A stretch of 64,000 nucleotides of DNA from Kribbella jiaozuonensis (GTDB lineage Bacteria; Actinomycetota; Actinomycetes; Propionibacteriales; Kribbellaceae), in contig NZ_SZPZ01000001.1 of the NCBI RefSeq assembly GCF_005233875.1, positions 1-64,000 of the forward strand, read 5' to 3'. Of the stretch, positions 8,452-16,583 are shown in pieces. Positions within the stretch are counted from its first letter, which is position 1; each line of letters starts with the position of its first letter. The notes under the pieces are model-generated. The model saw only the letters and a program-made list of their open reading frames with translations, was not told where the DNA came from and did no database searches. A program made the position numbers and the translations under genes.

Positions 8452-8985
8452 ATGGCGGCAACGGGGAGTCGTGACGACGACTTCACGGCTTTCGTGCTGG
8501 CCAGATCCGCGCGGTTGGTGCACTTCGCGCGGATGCTGTGCGGCGACGCCGGCCTCGCCGAGGACCTGGTGCAGAACGCGCTCGAGAAGGCGTACCTGCG
8601 CTGGGACCGGATCGAGATGGCCGACCCGTTCGCGTACGTCCGACAGGCCGTGGTCAACCAGCATCTGTCCTGGGTACGACGGCGGCCGTGGCGGGAGCGT
8701 CCGAGCGGCGGGGCGACCGAACTGGATCTGTTCCTCGGGCCTGTTGTCGATGATCCGTCCGGTGCGGTCAATCGGCGGGTGGGGCTGGGGGCCGCACTCG
8801 CGACGCTGAGCCGGCGGGAGCGTGCGGTTGTCGTCCTGCGGTATGTCGAGGATCTGACCGAGCGGCAGACCGCGGAGGTCCTCGGGGTCGCGGTCGGCAC
8901 GGTGAAGAGCGCCAACGCGCGGGCCCTGGAGAAGCTGCGCGCTGCTCCGGAGCTGAGCGGCGTACCGGTGGGGGAGCGAACATGA
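8452..8985 (+). CDS. SigE-family ECF RNA polymerase sigma factor
   Basis: A 177-residue extracytoplasmic-function sigma factor of the actinobacterial SigE family. Region 2 (about residues 15-85) includes FARMLCGDAGLAEDLVQNALEKAY and the FAYVRQAVVNQHLSWVRR segment. Region 4 (about residues 115-170) includes LSRRERAVVVLRYVEDLTERQTAEVLGVAVGTVKS, a standard helix-turn-helix. It overlaps the next gene by 4 bases (ATGA), and that gene encodes a single-span membrane protein, so the pair resembles sigma factor plus membrane regulator. A second SigE-type gene lies at 11452. Confidence 0.92.
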   Translation: MAATGSRDDDFTAFVLARSARLVHFARMLCGDAGLAEDLVQNALEKAYLRWDRIEMADPFAYVRQAVVNQHLSWVRRRPWRERPSGGATELDLFLGPVVDDPSGAVNRRVGLGAALATLSRRERAVVVLRYVEDLTERQTAEVLGVAVGTVKSANARALEKLRAAPELSGVPVGERT

Positions 8986-9497
8986 ACGACATCGAGGACG
9001 AACTGCGGGGTCTGCTGGCGCCGGGGGACGCCGGTACGCCGCTGGATCCAACGCGGGTGATCGCTGGGGCGCAGCGCCGGCGTGGTCGACGGAATCTGGC
9101 GACAGTTGCTGCTTCGGTTGCTGTCGTGTCGGTGGTGGCAGGAGGGGTGGTCGGGAGCCACTCGCGCGGTGGTCCACCGGAGCCCGCTCGGCCGGGGCCT
9201 GCGCCTACCGCGGTGGTCCCCACGCCAACTCCGATGCCCCCGACTACTACTCCGACCATGCCGCCGACGGCGACTCCGACGTACCCCACGCGAATGAGCC
9301 CGTCGCCGACGCACGCGACGCCTCCCACCGCGATACCACCGACTGCGCCGCCGTCCAGGATGCCGACGAACGTGCCGCTCCGCCCACCGACCTCCCCCAC
9401 CGCGTCCTTGCCGACGCCGGCCCGTGGCCTTGTCCCAACCGCCACCCCCAGCCGCTCGGCCCACACGGAGACGCCAACCCTCGCCCCGACGCGCTGA
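8982..9497 (+). CDS. Single-span membrane protein with Pro/Thr-rich outer tail, sigma-linked
   Basis: A 171-residue protein. Residues 1-40 are a charged, probably cytosolic head (MNDIEDELRGLLAPGD...). Residues about 41-58 form one hydrophobic segment (ATVAASVAVVSVVAGGVVG). The remainder is almost entirely Pro, Thr and Ser in short PTPT-like repeats and is probably an extended external stalk. Position and topology resemble anti-sigma factors, but no zinc-binding HxxxCxxC motif is visible, so an anti-sigma role is only inferred. Start ATG 8982 overlaps the sigma stop. Confidence 0.7.
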   Translation: MNDIEDELRGLLAPGDAGTPLDPTRVIAGAQRRRGRRNLATVAASVAVVSVVAGGVVGSHSRGGPPEPARPGPAPTAVVPTPTPMPPTTTPTMPPTATPTYPTRMSPSPTHATPPTAIPPTAPPSRMPTNVPLRPPTSPTASLPTPARGLVPTATPSRSAHTETPTLAPTR

Positions 9498-9566
9498 GCA
9501 GAACCTTTCCGCGGCGGTTCGCGTCCTTCAGCCCGACCGAATACCAGAAGGTTGCGGAGGGCAACG

Positions 9567-10025
9567 ATGAGAGAAGTAGGACCGAACCGGCGCGTCACCC
9601 GGCTGCTGCTGGGCGGGATCGCGGCCGCGGCCGTGGTGGTTGTCGCAGTCGCGGGGACGGCGATGGCGCGCAGCGGCTCGGCAGACGACGGTACGCCGGT
9701 CCACGCCACCCCGAGCCCGTCACCCAACCGACCAACCGTTTCCCCAAGCCGCACCCCCGACCAACCGACTGCCTCCCCAAGCCCCGTCCCACCCAGAACC
9801 CCAACCCTCCCGCCAACGGTCTCCCCAACCCGCGGCCCCCGCCCCGTACCAACCCTCCCGCCAACAGCGACGCCAGGCCGCGTTCCGACGGTTGCACCAA
9901 CCAGAGCCCCGCGACCGGTCCCGCCAACCGCGACACCAACCCGCTGGTCGACGCCGTTGCCGAGCGCAACCCCAACCCAGCCCCCACGCGCCGCCCGCCC
10001 CACGCCAACTCAGGCCGGCAAGTAG
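9567..10025 (+). CDS. Second Pro-rich single-span protein in the sigma cluster
   Basis: A 152-residue protein built like its upstream neighbour: a short basic head, a hydrophobic segment LLLGGIAAAAVVVVAVAG (about residues 13-32), then a Pro/Thr/Arg/Ser tail of about 115 residues with PTxxPT repeats. ATG 9567 is preferred because GGAGGG lies six bases upstream; the frame is also open from TTG 9552. It lacks any recognised domain. It may be a tandem-duplicated partner of the 8982 gene or an unrelated cell-wall-spanning protein. Low-complexity sequence means homology searches will be unreliable. Confidence 0.6.
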   Translation: MREVGPNRRVTRLLLGGIAAAAVVVVAVAGTAMARSGSADDGTPVHATPSPSPNRPTVSPSRTPDQPTASPSPVPPRTPTLPPTVSPTRGPRPVPTLPPTATPGRVPTVAPTRAPRPVPPTATPTRWSTPLPSATPTQPPRAARPTPTQAGK

Positions 10026-10041
10026 CTCAGTCGGTTACAGA

Positions 10042-10087
10042 ACAAGCGCCGGACCGCACGCACGTTGAGCGTGTGGCCGGCGCTTGT
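10042..10087. terminator. Bidirectional hairpin between convergent genes
   Basis: ACAAGCGCCGG (10042-10052) pairs perfectly with CCGGCGCTTGT (10077-10087), and the loop itself contains a smaller CACGC/GCGTG stem. It lies between the convergent stops at 10025 and 10100. There is no T-tract, as is common in high-GC actinomycetes, so termination is inferred from structure and position. Confidence 0.75.
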
Positions 10088-10099
10088 CGGGAGTTGGGG

Positions 10100-11296
10100 T
10101 CAGCAGGTGCTGAAGGTGCCTGCTGAGATCCAGGCTTTGGCTACGTACATGCCGGTGTTTACTCGGAGCCAGATGTTGGTGGTGCCTTGGGAGCCGGTGA
10201 CGGATTCGCCGGTTGTTTGGCATTCGACGGTTACCTGGGCGGATTTGCCGGCCATGCCTACGACTGCGCCGGTCGAGTTCGGTGCGTTGCGGACGTTGAG
10301 GTAGCCGGACGAGATCGAGACCGTCCCGCGGCCGCCGTCGCCTGTCCACAGGTAGGTGACGTCTACGAATGAGTTATCCGCGAGCTTCAGCGCATCCCAG
10401 AACACCCCGTCCGCAAGGTCGATCCCCGCCGGGTTCGCAACGATCCGGCCGAACTGGTCCTTTCTGCCGTTGTACCCGTCCTGGTACGCCGCCTGTGCCT
10501 CGGGCTTGCCCTGCGGCAGGTCCTTCCACATCTCGCGGGTGGCGCTCGGGTTCCAGTAGTCGTCCTTCGTGTTCCACGGGCCGACATCCCAGACCGGTTC
10601 GAAGGCACACCGCGACGCAGTACAGACCTTCACCGAGTACGTGCCCGATCCGTTGCCGGACAGTCCGCGCCGTGAGGGCAGCGCGACGAAGTGGTCGCGG
10701 CTGACGATCACGTGACCGTTGGCCGTCGTACCGCCGACCAGACCTTCGCGGGTGGCGAACACGTGCGACTTGAGCGGCGCGGCCTGGACGCTCATCCGGG
10801 GGGCCGCGACCTTGTCAGTCGGCTGCACGGTCAGATCGGCGACGGACGGGCTGCCGCCGGTCGGTGGCGCGGTGAGGATCACCCGCAGCTGGACCTGGTC
10901 GCTGGCACCGGGCAGAGCGGTAGGTGTGCCCGCAGGTGCAGTTGTCCACTCCGACCATCGGTTGTTGATCCACGAGCGGACCGCGACGTCGGCGGATGAG
11001 CCATCCGGCGTACCGGACGTATAGCCGACGATCACGGCCGAGGTAGGAGCGGCGAAGCGGACCGGCGTGAGCTCGGCCAGGCCGGTGCGTTGGTTGAGCT
11101 TGGTCGAGCCGATGGCGGCAGGTGCGTCGCCGAGGATGATGCGCCTGCCCTCGACGCGAACGTTGCTCGATCCGGCAACAGGCTGGGACACAACGGTGGG
11201 ATCGGGGGTGGCGGCGGTGCTGGGCAAGGTTGCGGTAAAGATCGCCGCGGTCACGGCCAGACAGGCGGCGAGTGCGGCTGGGCGGCTGGTACGCAT
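10100..11296 (-). CDS. Secreted protein with C-terminal SH3-like domain
   Basis: A 398-residue exported protein. A Sec signal peptide is clear (residues 1-32, MRTSRPAALAACLAVTAAIF... ending near TAAT). The middle (about residues 60-150) looks like a beta-rich module with SWINNRWSEWT. Residues about 195-300 carry KVCTASRCAFEPVWDVGPWNTKDDYW. The last about 75 residues fit a bacterial SH3 domain (GYLNVRNAPNSTGAVVGM ... IWLRVNTGMYVAKAWI), which in relatives binds cell wall. ATG 11296 is chosen because it starts the signal peptide directly; the longer frame adds 17 residues. No catalytic motif recognised. Confidence 0.8.
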   Translation of the reverse strand: MRTSRPAALAACLAVTAAIFTATLPSTAATPDPTVVSQPVAGSSNVRVEGRRIILGDAPAAIGSTKLNQRTGLAELTPVRFAAPTSAVIVGYTSGTPDGSSADVAVRSWINNRWSEWTTAPAGTPTALPGASDQVQLRVILTAPPTGGSPSVADLTVQPTDKVAAPRMSVQAAPLKSHVFATREGLVGGTTANGHVIVSRDHFVALPSRRGLSGNGSGTYSVKVCTASRCAFEPVWDVGPWNTKDDYWNPSATREMWKDLPQGKPEAQAAYQDGYNGRKDQFGRIVANPAGIDLADGVFWDALKLADNSFVDVTYLWTGDGGRGTVSISSGYLNVRNAPNSTGAVVGMAGKSAQVTVECQTTGESVTGSQGTTNIWLRVNTGMYVAKAWISAGTFSTC

Positions 11297-11451
11297 GGGC
11301 GGAACCTCCGGGGCGGTGAAGGCTTGTGCACCCAATGTGACAAACAAACACCACCCCTGTATAGACCGTGAATAAATTTCTCCTGACCGAACAGAACCCG
11401 ATCGGTGACTCAGCGGGTTTGGACCGGTGTGACAGAGGCTGAGGAGAATCG

Positions 11452-11967
11452 ATGACCCGGACCGCGGACGCCGACTTCGAGCGATTCGTCGTGGCGCAGT
11501 CGACCCCCTTGCTCCGCTTCGCGGAGATGTTGTGCGGCGATCGGCACACCGCCGAGGACCTCGTGCAGCAGGCGTTGATGCGGTCGTATCCGAAATGGCA
11601 CCGGCTGGAGGGCGACCCGTTGCGGTTCGTCCGGCGGGTGCTGGTCAACCGATTCCTCTCCCAGGCCCGCCGGCGCTGGAACAACGAAGTACCCAGTGAT
11701 CCGGTAGCAAACGATTGGGACCAGCGAGCGGTGGCGGACTTCGCCGGGGCGGTCCAGACCAGGGAGGCCGTGCTCTCGGCCCTCAACGGTCTGACCGTCC
11801 GGGAGAGAGCCGTGGTCGCGCTGCGCTACTCGCAGGATCTCTCCGAGGCCGAGACCGCCGAGCTCCTCGGTATGGCGACCGGGACCGTGAAGAGCACGGC
11901 CTCCCGGGCGCTGGCCAAGTTGCGTCTGGCACCCGACCTGATCGACAGCGGAGTTGGAGGAAACTGA
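11452..11967 (+). CDS. SigE-family ECF RNA polymerase sigma factor (second copy)
   Basis: A 171-residue sigma factor paralogous to the one at 8452. Region 2 has LLRFAEMLCGDRHTAEDLVQQALMRSY, and region 4 has LTVRERAVVALRYSQDLSEAETAELLGMATGTVKS. It starts at ATG 11452 after GGAGAAT. It overlaps the next gene by one base (TGATG) and that gene again encodes a single-span protein with an extreme Pro-rich tail, so the two sigma loci share an architecture. A promoter region of about 155 bp separates it from the divergent secreted SH3 gene. Confidence 0.92.
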   Translation: MTRTADADFERFVVAQSTPLLRFAEMLCGDRHTAEDLVQQALMRSYPKWHRLEGDPLRFVRRVLVNRFLSQARRRWNNEVPSDPVANDWDQRAVADFAGAVQTREAVLSALNGLTVRERAVVALRYSQDLSEAETAELLGMATGTVKSTASRALAKLRLAPDLIDSGVGGN

Positions 11968-13073
11968 TGAGTGACGAGCAGCAAGTGCGCAACGCGCTGA
12001 CCTATGAGATGGAGCCGTGGCAGCCGGACGCCGGTGACCTGATGCGGCGCGGCAAGCGGCTGACCTGGCTGCGCCGGGGACTGGCCGCGGCCGGCGTCAC
12101 CGCCCTGGCCGGGACCGTCGCGACGGTGTCCGCCGCGGTCGGCGGACCGACCCTTGCGGTCAAGAACATCCTGGCCGGCGGAAAGCCGCCGGTGCCGGCG
12201 GTGATTCCGGCCGGTACGCCGTCGGCGCCGTCGATCGACCCGACCTGCCTGCCGGCCAAGCCGAAGCTGCCGAAGGTGGTCGTGAACAAGACCATCGACC
12301 CGAACAACCCGCCGAAGCCCACGCTGCCGGCCAAGCCCACCCTGCCCGCCAAGCCAACCCTGCCCTCGCTGCCGACCGGCAAGGTGACGCTGCCCAGCAA
12401 GCCGAGCCTGCCGGCCACCCGGCCCTCGTTGCCTGGTAAGCCGACCCTGCCGGCGGGCAAGCCGACGCTGCCGGCGCGCCCGGGCATCCCCACCACCAAG
12501 CCCACCTGGCCGACGACGAAGCCGACGCTCCCGGGCAAGCCTTCGATCCCGACCACCAAGCCGACCCTGCCAACACTGCCGACGCTTCCGACCGGCAAGC
12601 CGAGCCTGCCGGCGAAGCCGACCCTCCCGTCGCTTCCGACCGCCAAGCCCACGCTGCCGGCCAAGCCCACGCTGCCGGCCAAGCCCACGCTGCCGGCCAA
12701 GCCCACGCTGCCGGCCAAGCCGAGCCTGCCGACGGCCAAGCCGTCCCTGCCCGGCAAGCCCGCGGTCCCGGCCGTGCCGGACTGCGTGCAGGGTGTGCCG
12801 ACCGGAAAGCCGACCCTGCCGAGCAAGCCCAACCTGCCCGGCAAGCCGAACATCCCGACCGCGAAGCCGACCGCGCCGAAGCTGCCGACGGCGACAGTCT
12901 CCGCTGGTGTGACGGTGACGGTCCCGGTCAAGCCGCACAGCAAGCCGACGCTGCCGAAGCCGTCGATCCCGACGACGAAGCCGACGCTGCCGGTCCCGAC
13001 CTCGAAGCCGAGCTTCCCGACGCCGAGCTTCCCGACGGCGTTCCCCACCGGCCACCCCTCCTCCGGCCGGTAG
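11967..13073 (+). CDS. Single-span membrane protein with long Lys-Pro repeat tail
   Basis: A 368-residue protein. The cytosolic head (about residues 1-38) is followed by one membrane segment (GLAAAGVTALAGTVATVSAAVGG, about residues 37-60). The remaining roughly 300 residues consist largely of KPTLPAKPTLP-type repeats, including four near-identical units at about 12643-12720. Such regular Lys/Pro repeats suggest a rigid rod that could cross or bind the anionic cell wall (inference). It overlaps the sigma gene by one base; GGAGG precedes the ATG. An anti-sigma function is possible by position only. Confidence 0.75.
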   Translation: MSDEQQVRNALTYEMEPWQPDAGDLMRRGKRLTWLRRGLAAAGVTALAGTVATVSAAVGGPTLAVKNILAGGKPPVPAVIPAGTPSAPSIDPTCLPAKPKLPKVVVNKTIDPNNPPKPTLPAKPTLPAKPTLPSLPTGKVTLPSKPSLPATRPSLPGKPTLPAGKPTLPARPGIPTTKPTWPTTKPTLPGKPSIPTTKPTLPTLPTLPTGKPSLPAKPTLPSLPTAKPTLPAKPTLPAKPTLPAKPTLPAKPSLPTAKPSLPGKPAVPAVPDCVQGVPTGKPTLPSKPNLPGKPNIPTAKPTAPKLPTATVSAGVTVTVPVKPHSKPTLPKPSIPTTKPTLPVPTSKPSFPTPSFPTAFPTGHPSSGR

Positions 13074-13080
13074 GGCTCCC

Positions 13081-13128
13081 GGCCACCGGCGAGTAGGCCC
13101 TCCCTGCAAGACCTACTCGCCGGTGGCC
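13081..13128. terminator. Bidirectional hairpin terminator
   Basis: A perfect 17-bp stem: GGCCACCGGCGAGTAGG (13081-13097) with its complement at 13112-13128, loop of 14 bases. It lies just after the stop of the Pro-rich protein. Its right arm covers the stop and last codons of the convergent DinB gene, so it can serve both transcripts. Confidence 0.85.
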
Positions 13129-13616
13129 CCATCCACGAGCTCGCGGGCCACGTCCAAGTGGCCCGCGTGCCGTGCGTACTCCTGCAGGACGTGGAACAAG
13201 ATCCAGTTCAGCGTGGGCCGATCGTCCGGTCCGAACCGTCCGCCTGCCTCGGCAATCTCAGCCGGGTCCGCACCGCCGACCAGCTGCCGCGTGAACTCAC
13301 CGCCCGCGTGCAGCTGGGCCAGCAGGCTCTCCAGCGAGTCGTCCGCCGTCACCGCCCAGCGACCGTCGGGATCGTCGCCCGAGTCGCCCCACGGATGCTC
13401 GACCTGCTCACCGGTGAAACCCCAGCGCAGCCACCGTCGCTCCATGAAGACCAGATGCTTCAGCAACTCGAGTGGCGACCACCCCGACGGCAACCGGCTG
13501 CCGCGCAGCTCGGCGTCGCTCAGGCCGGTCAGCTTCTTCTCGATGATCTCGCGGTAGCGGTCGAGGTACTGCAGATGCAGCTCGATCGTGTCGGTGACAT
13601 CCCTGGCAGGCTTCAC
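13113..13616 (-). CDS. DinB-family (DUF664) protein
   Basis: A 167-residue predicted four-helix-bundle metal protein of the DinB/MST superfamily. Landmarks are LHLQYLDRYREIIEKKLTGL at the start, SGWSPLELLKHLVFMERRWLRW (about residue 45, with a probable metal-ligand His) and LFHVLQEYARHAGHLDVARELV near the end (two His, the usual third and fourth ligand region). Several actinomycete members are thiol-dependent transferases; the substrate here is unknown. The start GTG 13616 overlaps the stop of the upstream regulator by 4 bases, so it is translationally coupled to it. Confidence 0.88.
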   Translation of the reverse strand: MKPARDVTDTIELHLQYLDRYREIIEKKLTGLSDAELRGSRLPSGWSPLELLKHLVFMERRWLRWGFTGEQVEHPWGDSGDDPDGRWAVTADDSLESLLAQLHAGGEFTRQLVGGADPAEIAEAGGRFGPDDRPTLNWILFHVLQEYARHAGHLDVARELVDGATGE

Positions 13617-14407
13617 GAAAGACCTCGCAGGTACTCGGCGGTCGCGTCGTCGGCAGGATAGAACGACTCGATCATCAGCTCCGACACCGTCACATCGAGC
13701 GGCGTCCCGAACGTCGCGATCATCGTCAGCAGCGACAGTTCCCGCCCGTCGTGCGTGAGCCTGAACGGTACGACGACCTCGGCAGGGCCGGGCGGCGCCG
13801 GCCTGTCGTCGGCGGCGTACGCGCGGAGTTCGTCGTACAGGTCCTGGAGCTCGGGGTCGGCCGTGCTCGCGGCCTGGCGTTGCAGGCTGGCGAGTGCGCT
13901 GGCGCGGACCTCGGCGATGTTGCCGATCCGCTTGGCCAGGCCGTCCGGGTGCAGAGTCAGCCGGAGCGCGTTGATCGGTGCCTGAAGCAACTTCTCGTCG
14001 ACGCCGGCGGTGAAGAGCTGGATGCCGGCGTTCGCCTCGACGATGTTCCACCAGCGGTCGACGACGAGCGCCGGGAACGGCTCGTGGGCCTTGAGCAGGC
14101 GGCGCAGCGTCGTACGGACGGCAAGCATCGCCGGCGAGTGCAGCGACGCCTCGCTGTAGATCGGCGCGAACCCGCCGGCGAGCAGCAGCTGGTTCCGGTC
14201 CCGCAGCGGTACGTCGAGGTGCTCGGCGAGCCGCAGCACCATGTCCCGGCTCGGCTTGGACCGCCCGGTCTCGACGAAACTCACATGCCGGGTGGACACC
14301 TCGACCCGGTTCGCCAGCTCGAGCTGGCTGAGCCGGCGGCGCTCCCGCCACCCGCGCAGAAGCTCGCCCACCGGGCGCTGGAACGTCTCCTCGATCGTTG
14401 CTGCCAT
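13613..14407 (-). CDS. XRE-family regulator with MmyB-like ligand domain
   Basis: A 264-residue transcription factor. The N-terminal helix-turn-helix (about residues 14-70) reads LRGWRERRRLSQLELANRVEV ... HVSFVETGRSKPSRDMVLRLAEHL. Residues about 95-260 match the MmyB-like PAS-type domain, with VVDRWWNIVEANAG and the closing FGTPLDVTVSELMIESFYPAD; relatives may bind fatty-acid-like ligands. It is divergent from the SnoaL-like gene at 14521 and coupled to the DinB gene; MmyB regulators commonly control divergent neighbours. Confidence 0.9.
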   Translation of the reverse strand: MAATIEETFQRPVGELLRGWRERRRLSQLELANRVEVSTRHVSFVETGRSKPSRDMVLRLAEHLDVPLRDRNQLLLAGGFAPIYSEASLHSPAMLAVRTTLRRLLKAHEPFPALVVDRWWNIVEANAGIQLFTAGVDEKLLQAPINALRLTLHPDGLAKRIGNIAEVRASALASLQRQAASTADPELQDLYDELRAYAADDRPAPPGPAEVVVPFRLTHDGRELSLLTMIATFGTPLDVTVSELMIESFYPADDATAEYLRGLS

Positions 14408-14520
14408 ACCCAGACCGTAGCGGTCGGCGTAGACATCGCCATTACCTCTGACGTCATCGACCGCGTGCCGGGTACGGCGGCAAGGTTCTGGTCATCGAAA
14501 CCTTCCGAGGAGGAAACACC

Positions 14521-14883
14521 ATGAACGCAACGACTCTCGCCGACCAGTACTTCGCGATGTGGAACGCCGCCGACGCCGATCGCCGGGCCGAGCTCATCGC
14601 CGGTACCTGGACCGACGACGCGACCTTCCAGGACCCGAGCTTCGAGACCACCGGCCACGACGAGCTGAACAAACTGGTCGGTGCCGCGCAGCAGATGTTC
14701 CCGGGCCTGTCCTTCGTCCGTACCGGCGACATCGACGAGCACCACACGTACCTGCGCTGGACCTGGCACCTCAAGGCCGACGGGCAGGAGCCGGTGGCCG
14801 GCGGCACCGACATCGTCGTACTCGACGGCGACGGCAAGATCCAGAAGCTGATCGGCTTCCACGACTTCGCGCCCGAGCACTGA
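14521..14883 (+). CDS. SnoaL-like / NTF2-fold protein
   Basis: A 120-residue single-domain protein of the nuclear-transport-factor-2 fold. The pattern ADQYFAMWNAADADRRAELIAGTWTDDATFQDP at the start, central LSFVRTGDIDEHHTYLRWTWHL and final DGKIQKLIGFHDF are typical of the small SnoaL-like family. The reaction, if any, is not predictable. A strong GAGGAGGAAA ribosome-binding site precedes the ATG. It is divergent from the MmyB-type regulator with about 113 bp between, which makes it the likely regulatory target (inference). Confidence 0.85.
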   Translation: MNATTLADQYFAMWNAADADRRAELIAGTWTDDATFQDPSFETTGHDELNKLVGAAQQMFPGLSFVRTGDIDEHHTYLRWTWHLKADGQEPVAGGTDIVVLDGDGKIQKLIGFHDFAPEH

Positions 14884-14895
14884 GGCGTTAATTGG

Positions 14896-15669
14896 GTGGA
14901 AGCCCGGCGGTGGGCGGAGCAGCATGGGCGGATGCTCACCGCCGAAGAGCTGGATGTGTTCGAGCGCGACGGGATCGTGAAGCTCCCGTCCGCGTTCTCC
15001 GCCGACGATGCCGCGCGGATGCGGGACGGGTTGTGGGACGAACTGTCCGCGCGGCACGGGATGGATCGCGACGACCGTTCGACCTGGACGCCGACGCGTC
15101 CGACGAGTTTGAAGAGCACGAAGTCGTCTCGCGCGGCCCACGCGATCCTCGGCCCGCGGGTGCGATCGGCGCTCGACGGCCTGCTCGGCGACTGGATCGA
15201 GCCGAGGCACCAGGGGCAGGTCCTCGTCACGATGCCGGAGGGCGTGCCGTGGGCCGTGCCGCATCGCCAGTGGCACACCGACGTGGGCTACGAGGAAGCC
15301 CCCGAGGCCGTGAAGATCTGGGCGTTGCTGGGCGATCTCGAGCCTGGTGGCGGCGGGACACCACAGGTCGCGGGTTCGCACAAGGTGATCGAACGGTTCT
15401 TGACCACGACCGACGAGCGCGAGTTCAAAGCGGTGCGAGACGCCGTACTGCGGTCAGACCCGTGGTTCCGCAACCTGACGTCGGAGGAGCGCACCGTGGA
15501 CCCGATGGCGCCGGCCGACCTCGATGGCCTGCCGGTCCGCGTCATTGAGCTCATCGGTGAGGCCGGTGACGTGTACCTGACCCATCCGTGGATCCTGCAC
15601 TCGATCGCGCCCAACGCGGCCGACACACCCCGGATGATGCGCAGCCGCTTCATCTACAGAGGGCGTTGA
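14896..15669 (+). CDS. Phytanoyl-CoA dioxygenase family protein
   Basis: Predicted non-haem Fe(II)/2-oxoglutarate oxygenase, up to 257 residues. The iron-binding facial triad is visible: HTD in QWHTDVGYEE (about residue 128) and the distal His in LTHPWILHSIAPN (about residue 240), with a 2-oxoglutarate-binding Arg plausible in RMMRSRF just after. It begins AEELDVFERDGIVKLPSAF, the usual N-terminal helix of PhyH proteins. GTG 14896 gives the longest form; ATG 14932 is an equally plausible start. The substrate is unknown. The 3' end overlaps the convergent kinase gene by 20 bp. Confidence 0.85.
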   Translation: MEARRWAEQHGRMLTAEELDVFERDGIVKLPSAFSADDAARMRDGLWDELSARHGMDRDDRSTWTPTRPTSLKSTKSSRAAHAILGPRVRSALDGLLGDWIEPRHQGQVLVTMPEGVPWAVPHRQWHTDVGYEEAPEAVKIWALLGDLEPGGGGTPQVAGSHKVIERFLTTTDEREFKAVRDAVLRSDPWFRNLTSEERTVDPMAPADLDGLPVRVIELIGEAGDVYLTHPWILHSIAPNAADTPRMMRSRFIYRGR

Positions 15670-16507
15670 CCAGCCGGGCGCAACGCACCGGGTCCTCGGT
15701 CAGACCCGAGTTCAGTCCCCACAGCCAGTAGTCGACCGTCCGCCAGATCACCCAGTCGCGGGCGCGGTCGCGGTCCAGACCGGCCTCACGGACCGCGAGA
15801 TCGAAGTACGGGACGATCTCGGTCATCTTGTCGAGGTCCCACCACAGAACACGGCCGAGGTCGAACTCGATGTCGCCGCGATACAGCACCGGGTCGACCG
15901 TCAGCCACGGCTCCCGATGCCCGGCGAGCACCTGGCCGGAGTGGAAATCGCCGTTGACCGCCGCGGTCGACGTGGTCTCGGTCGGGGCGACGTCGAGCGC
16001 CTCGCGCAGGATCGCGACGTCGAACGGGCGGCCGAGCCGCTCCCACTGCGGCTCCAGTTCAGCCGACCGCGTCGTCACGATGTCCGCGGTCGACGGCGCG
16101 TCGTCCGGCCCGGGTACGGCGAGTCTGCGCATCATCTGCCCGAGTACGGCGATTGCCTCGTCGATGGGCCGCGTCGTCAACGGGGTCGACAACCGTTCGA
16201 GCAGCATCGCCCCGGCCTCGGCATCGTCGTCGAGCAACAGGACCATGCCGCGGCCGTCCCACCACTTCAGCGCGCGAACCTGCTTCGTCACCTCGTCCCC
16301 GGGCAGCGACATCCGCAGCGCGAGCTCCATGCCGTCCCGTGTCACCGGTACGACGATCGCGTTCGACCCGTGCGCGACCGGACCGTCGATGGCAAGGTTC
16401 CAGCGGCGGCATTGCGCGTCGACTGCCTGGGGCAACGACTCCAACCACGCCTGCCCTTGCGTCCACCAACCTGGCATCTGGAGGAACGTCTCGGGCAGCT
16501 CGATCAC
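15650..16507 (-). CDS. Aminoglycoside/hydroxyurea-type antibiotic phosphotransferase
   Basis: A 285-residue kinase-fold protein close to the APH(6)/Hur family, which includes streptomycin 6-phosphotransferases. The catalytic loop is VNGDFHSGQVLAG (about residue 190) and the metal-binding segment is LTVDPVLYRGDIEFDLGRVLW, both intact; a glycine-poor nucleotide loop precedes. GTG 16507 is preferred because it gives the family-typical start VIELPETFLQMPGWW; the open frame continues upstream into the divergent methyltransferase. Whether it truly confers resistance is not known; many chromosomal members do not. Confidence 0.85.
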   Translation of the reverse strand: MIELPETFLQMPGWWTQGQAWLESLPQAVDAQCRRWNLAIDGPVAHGSNAIVVPVTRDGMELALRMSLPGDEVTKQVRALKWWDGRGMVLLLDDDAEAGAMLLERLSTPLTTRPIDEAIAVLGQMMRRLAVPGPDDAPSTADIVTTRSAELEPQWERLGRPFDVAILREALDVAPTETTSTAAVNGDFHSGQVLAGHREPWLTVDPVLYRGDIEFDLGRVLWWDLDKMTEIVPYFDLAVREAGLDRDRARDWVIWRTVDYWLWGLNSGLTEDPVRCARLVNALCR

Positions 16508-16583
16508 CCTGGAACCGTAGGGGGCAACCCGGGGCAGCGCTTCCGATTTCCAGAAGGCCTCCCCGGAAACGGGATCGCAGACC

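Noticed and set aside
5592..9177. Very long minus-strand frames of about 880 and 700 codons
   Set aside because: They lie antisense to the HerA-like, diguanylate cyclase and sigma genes, which have clear motifs. The antisense products are low-quality Arg/Ser/His-rich sequence.
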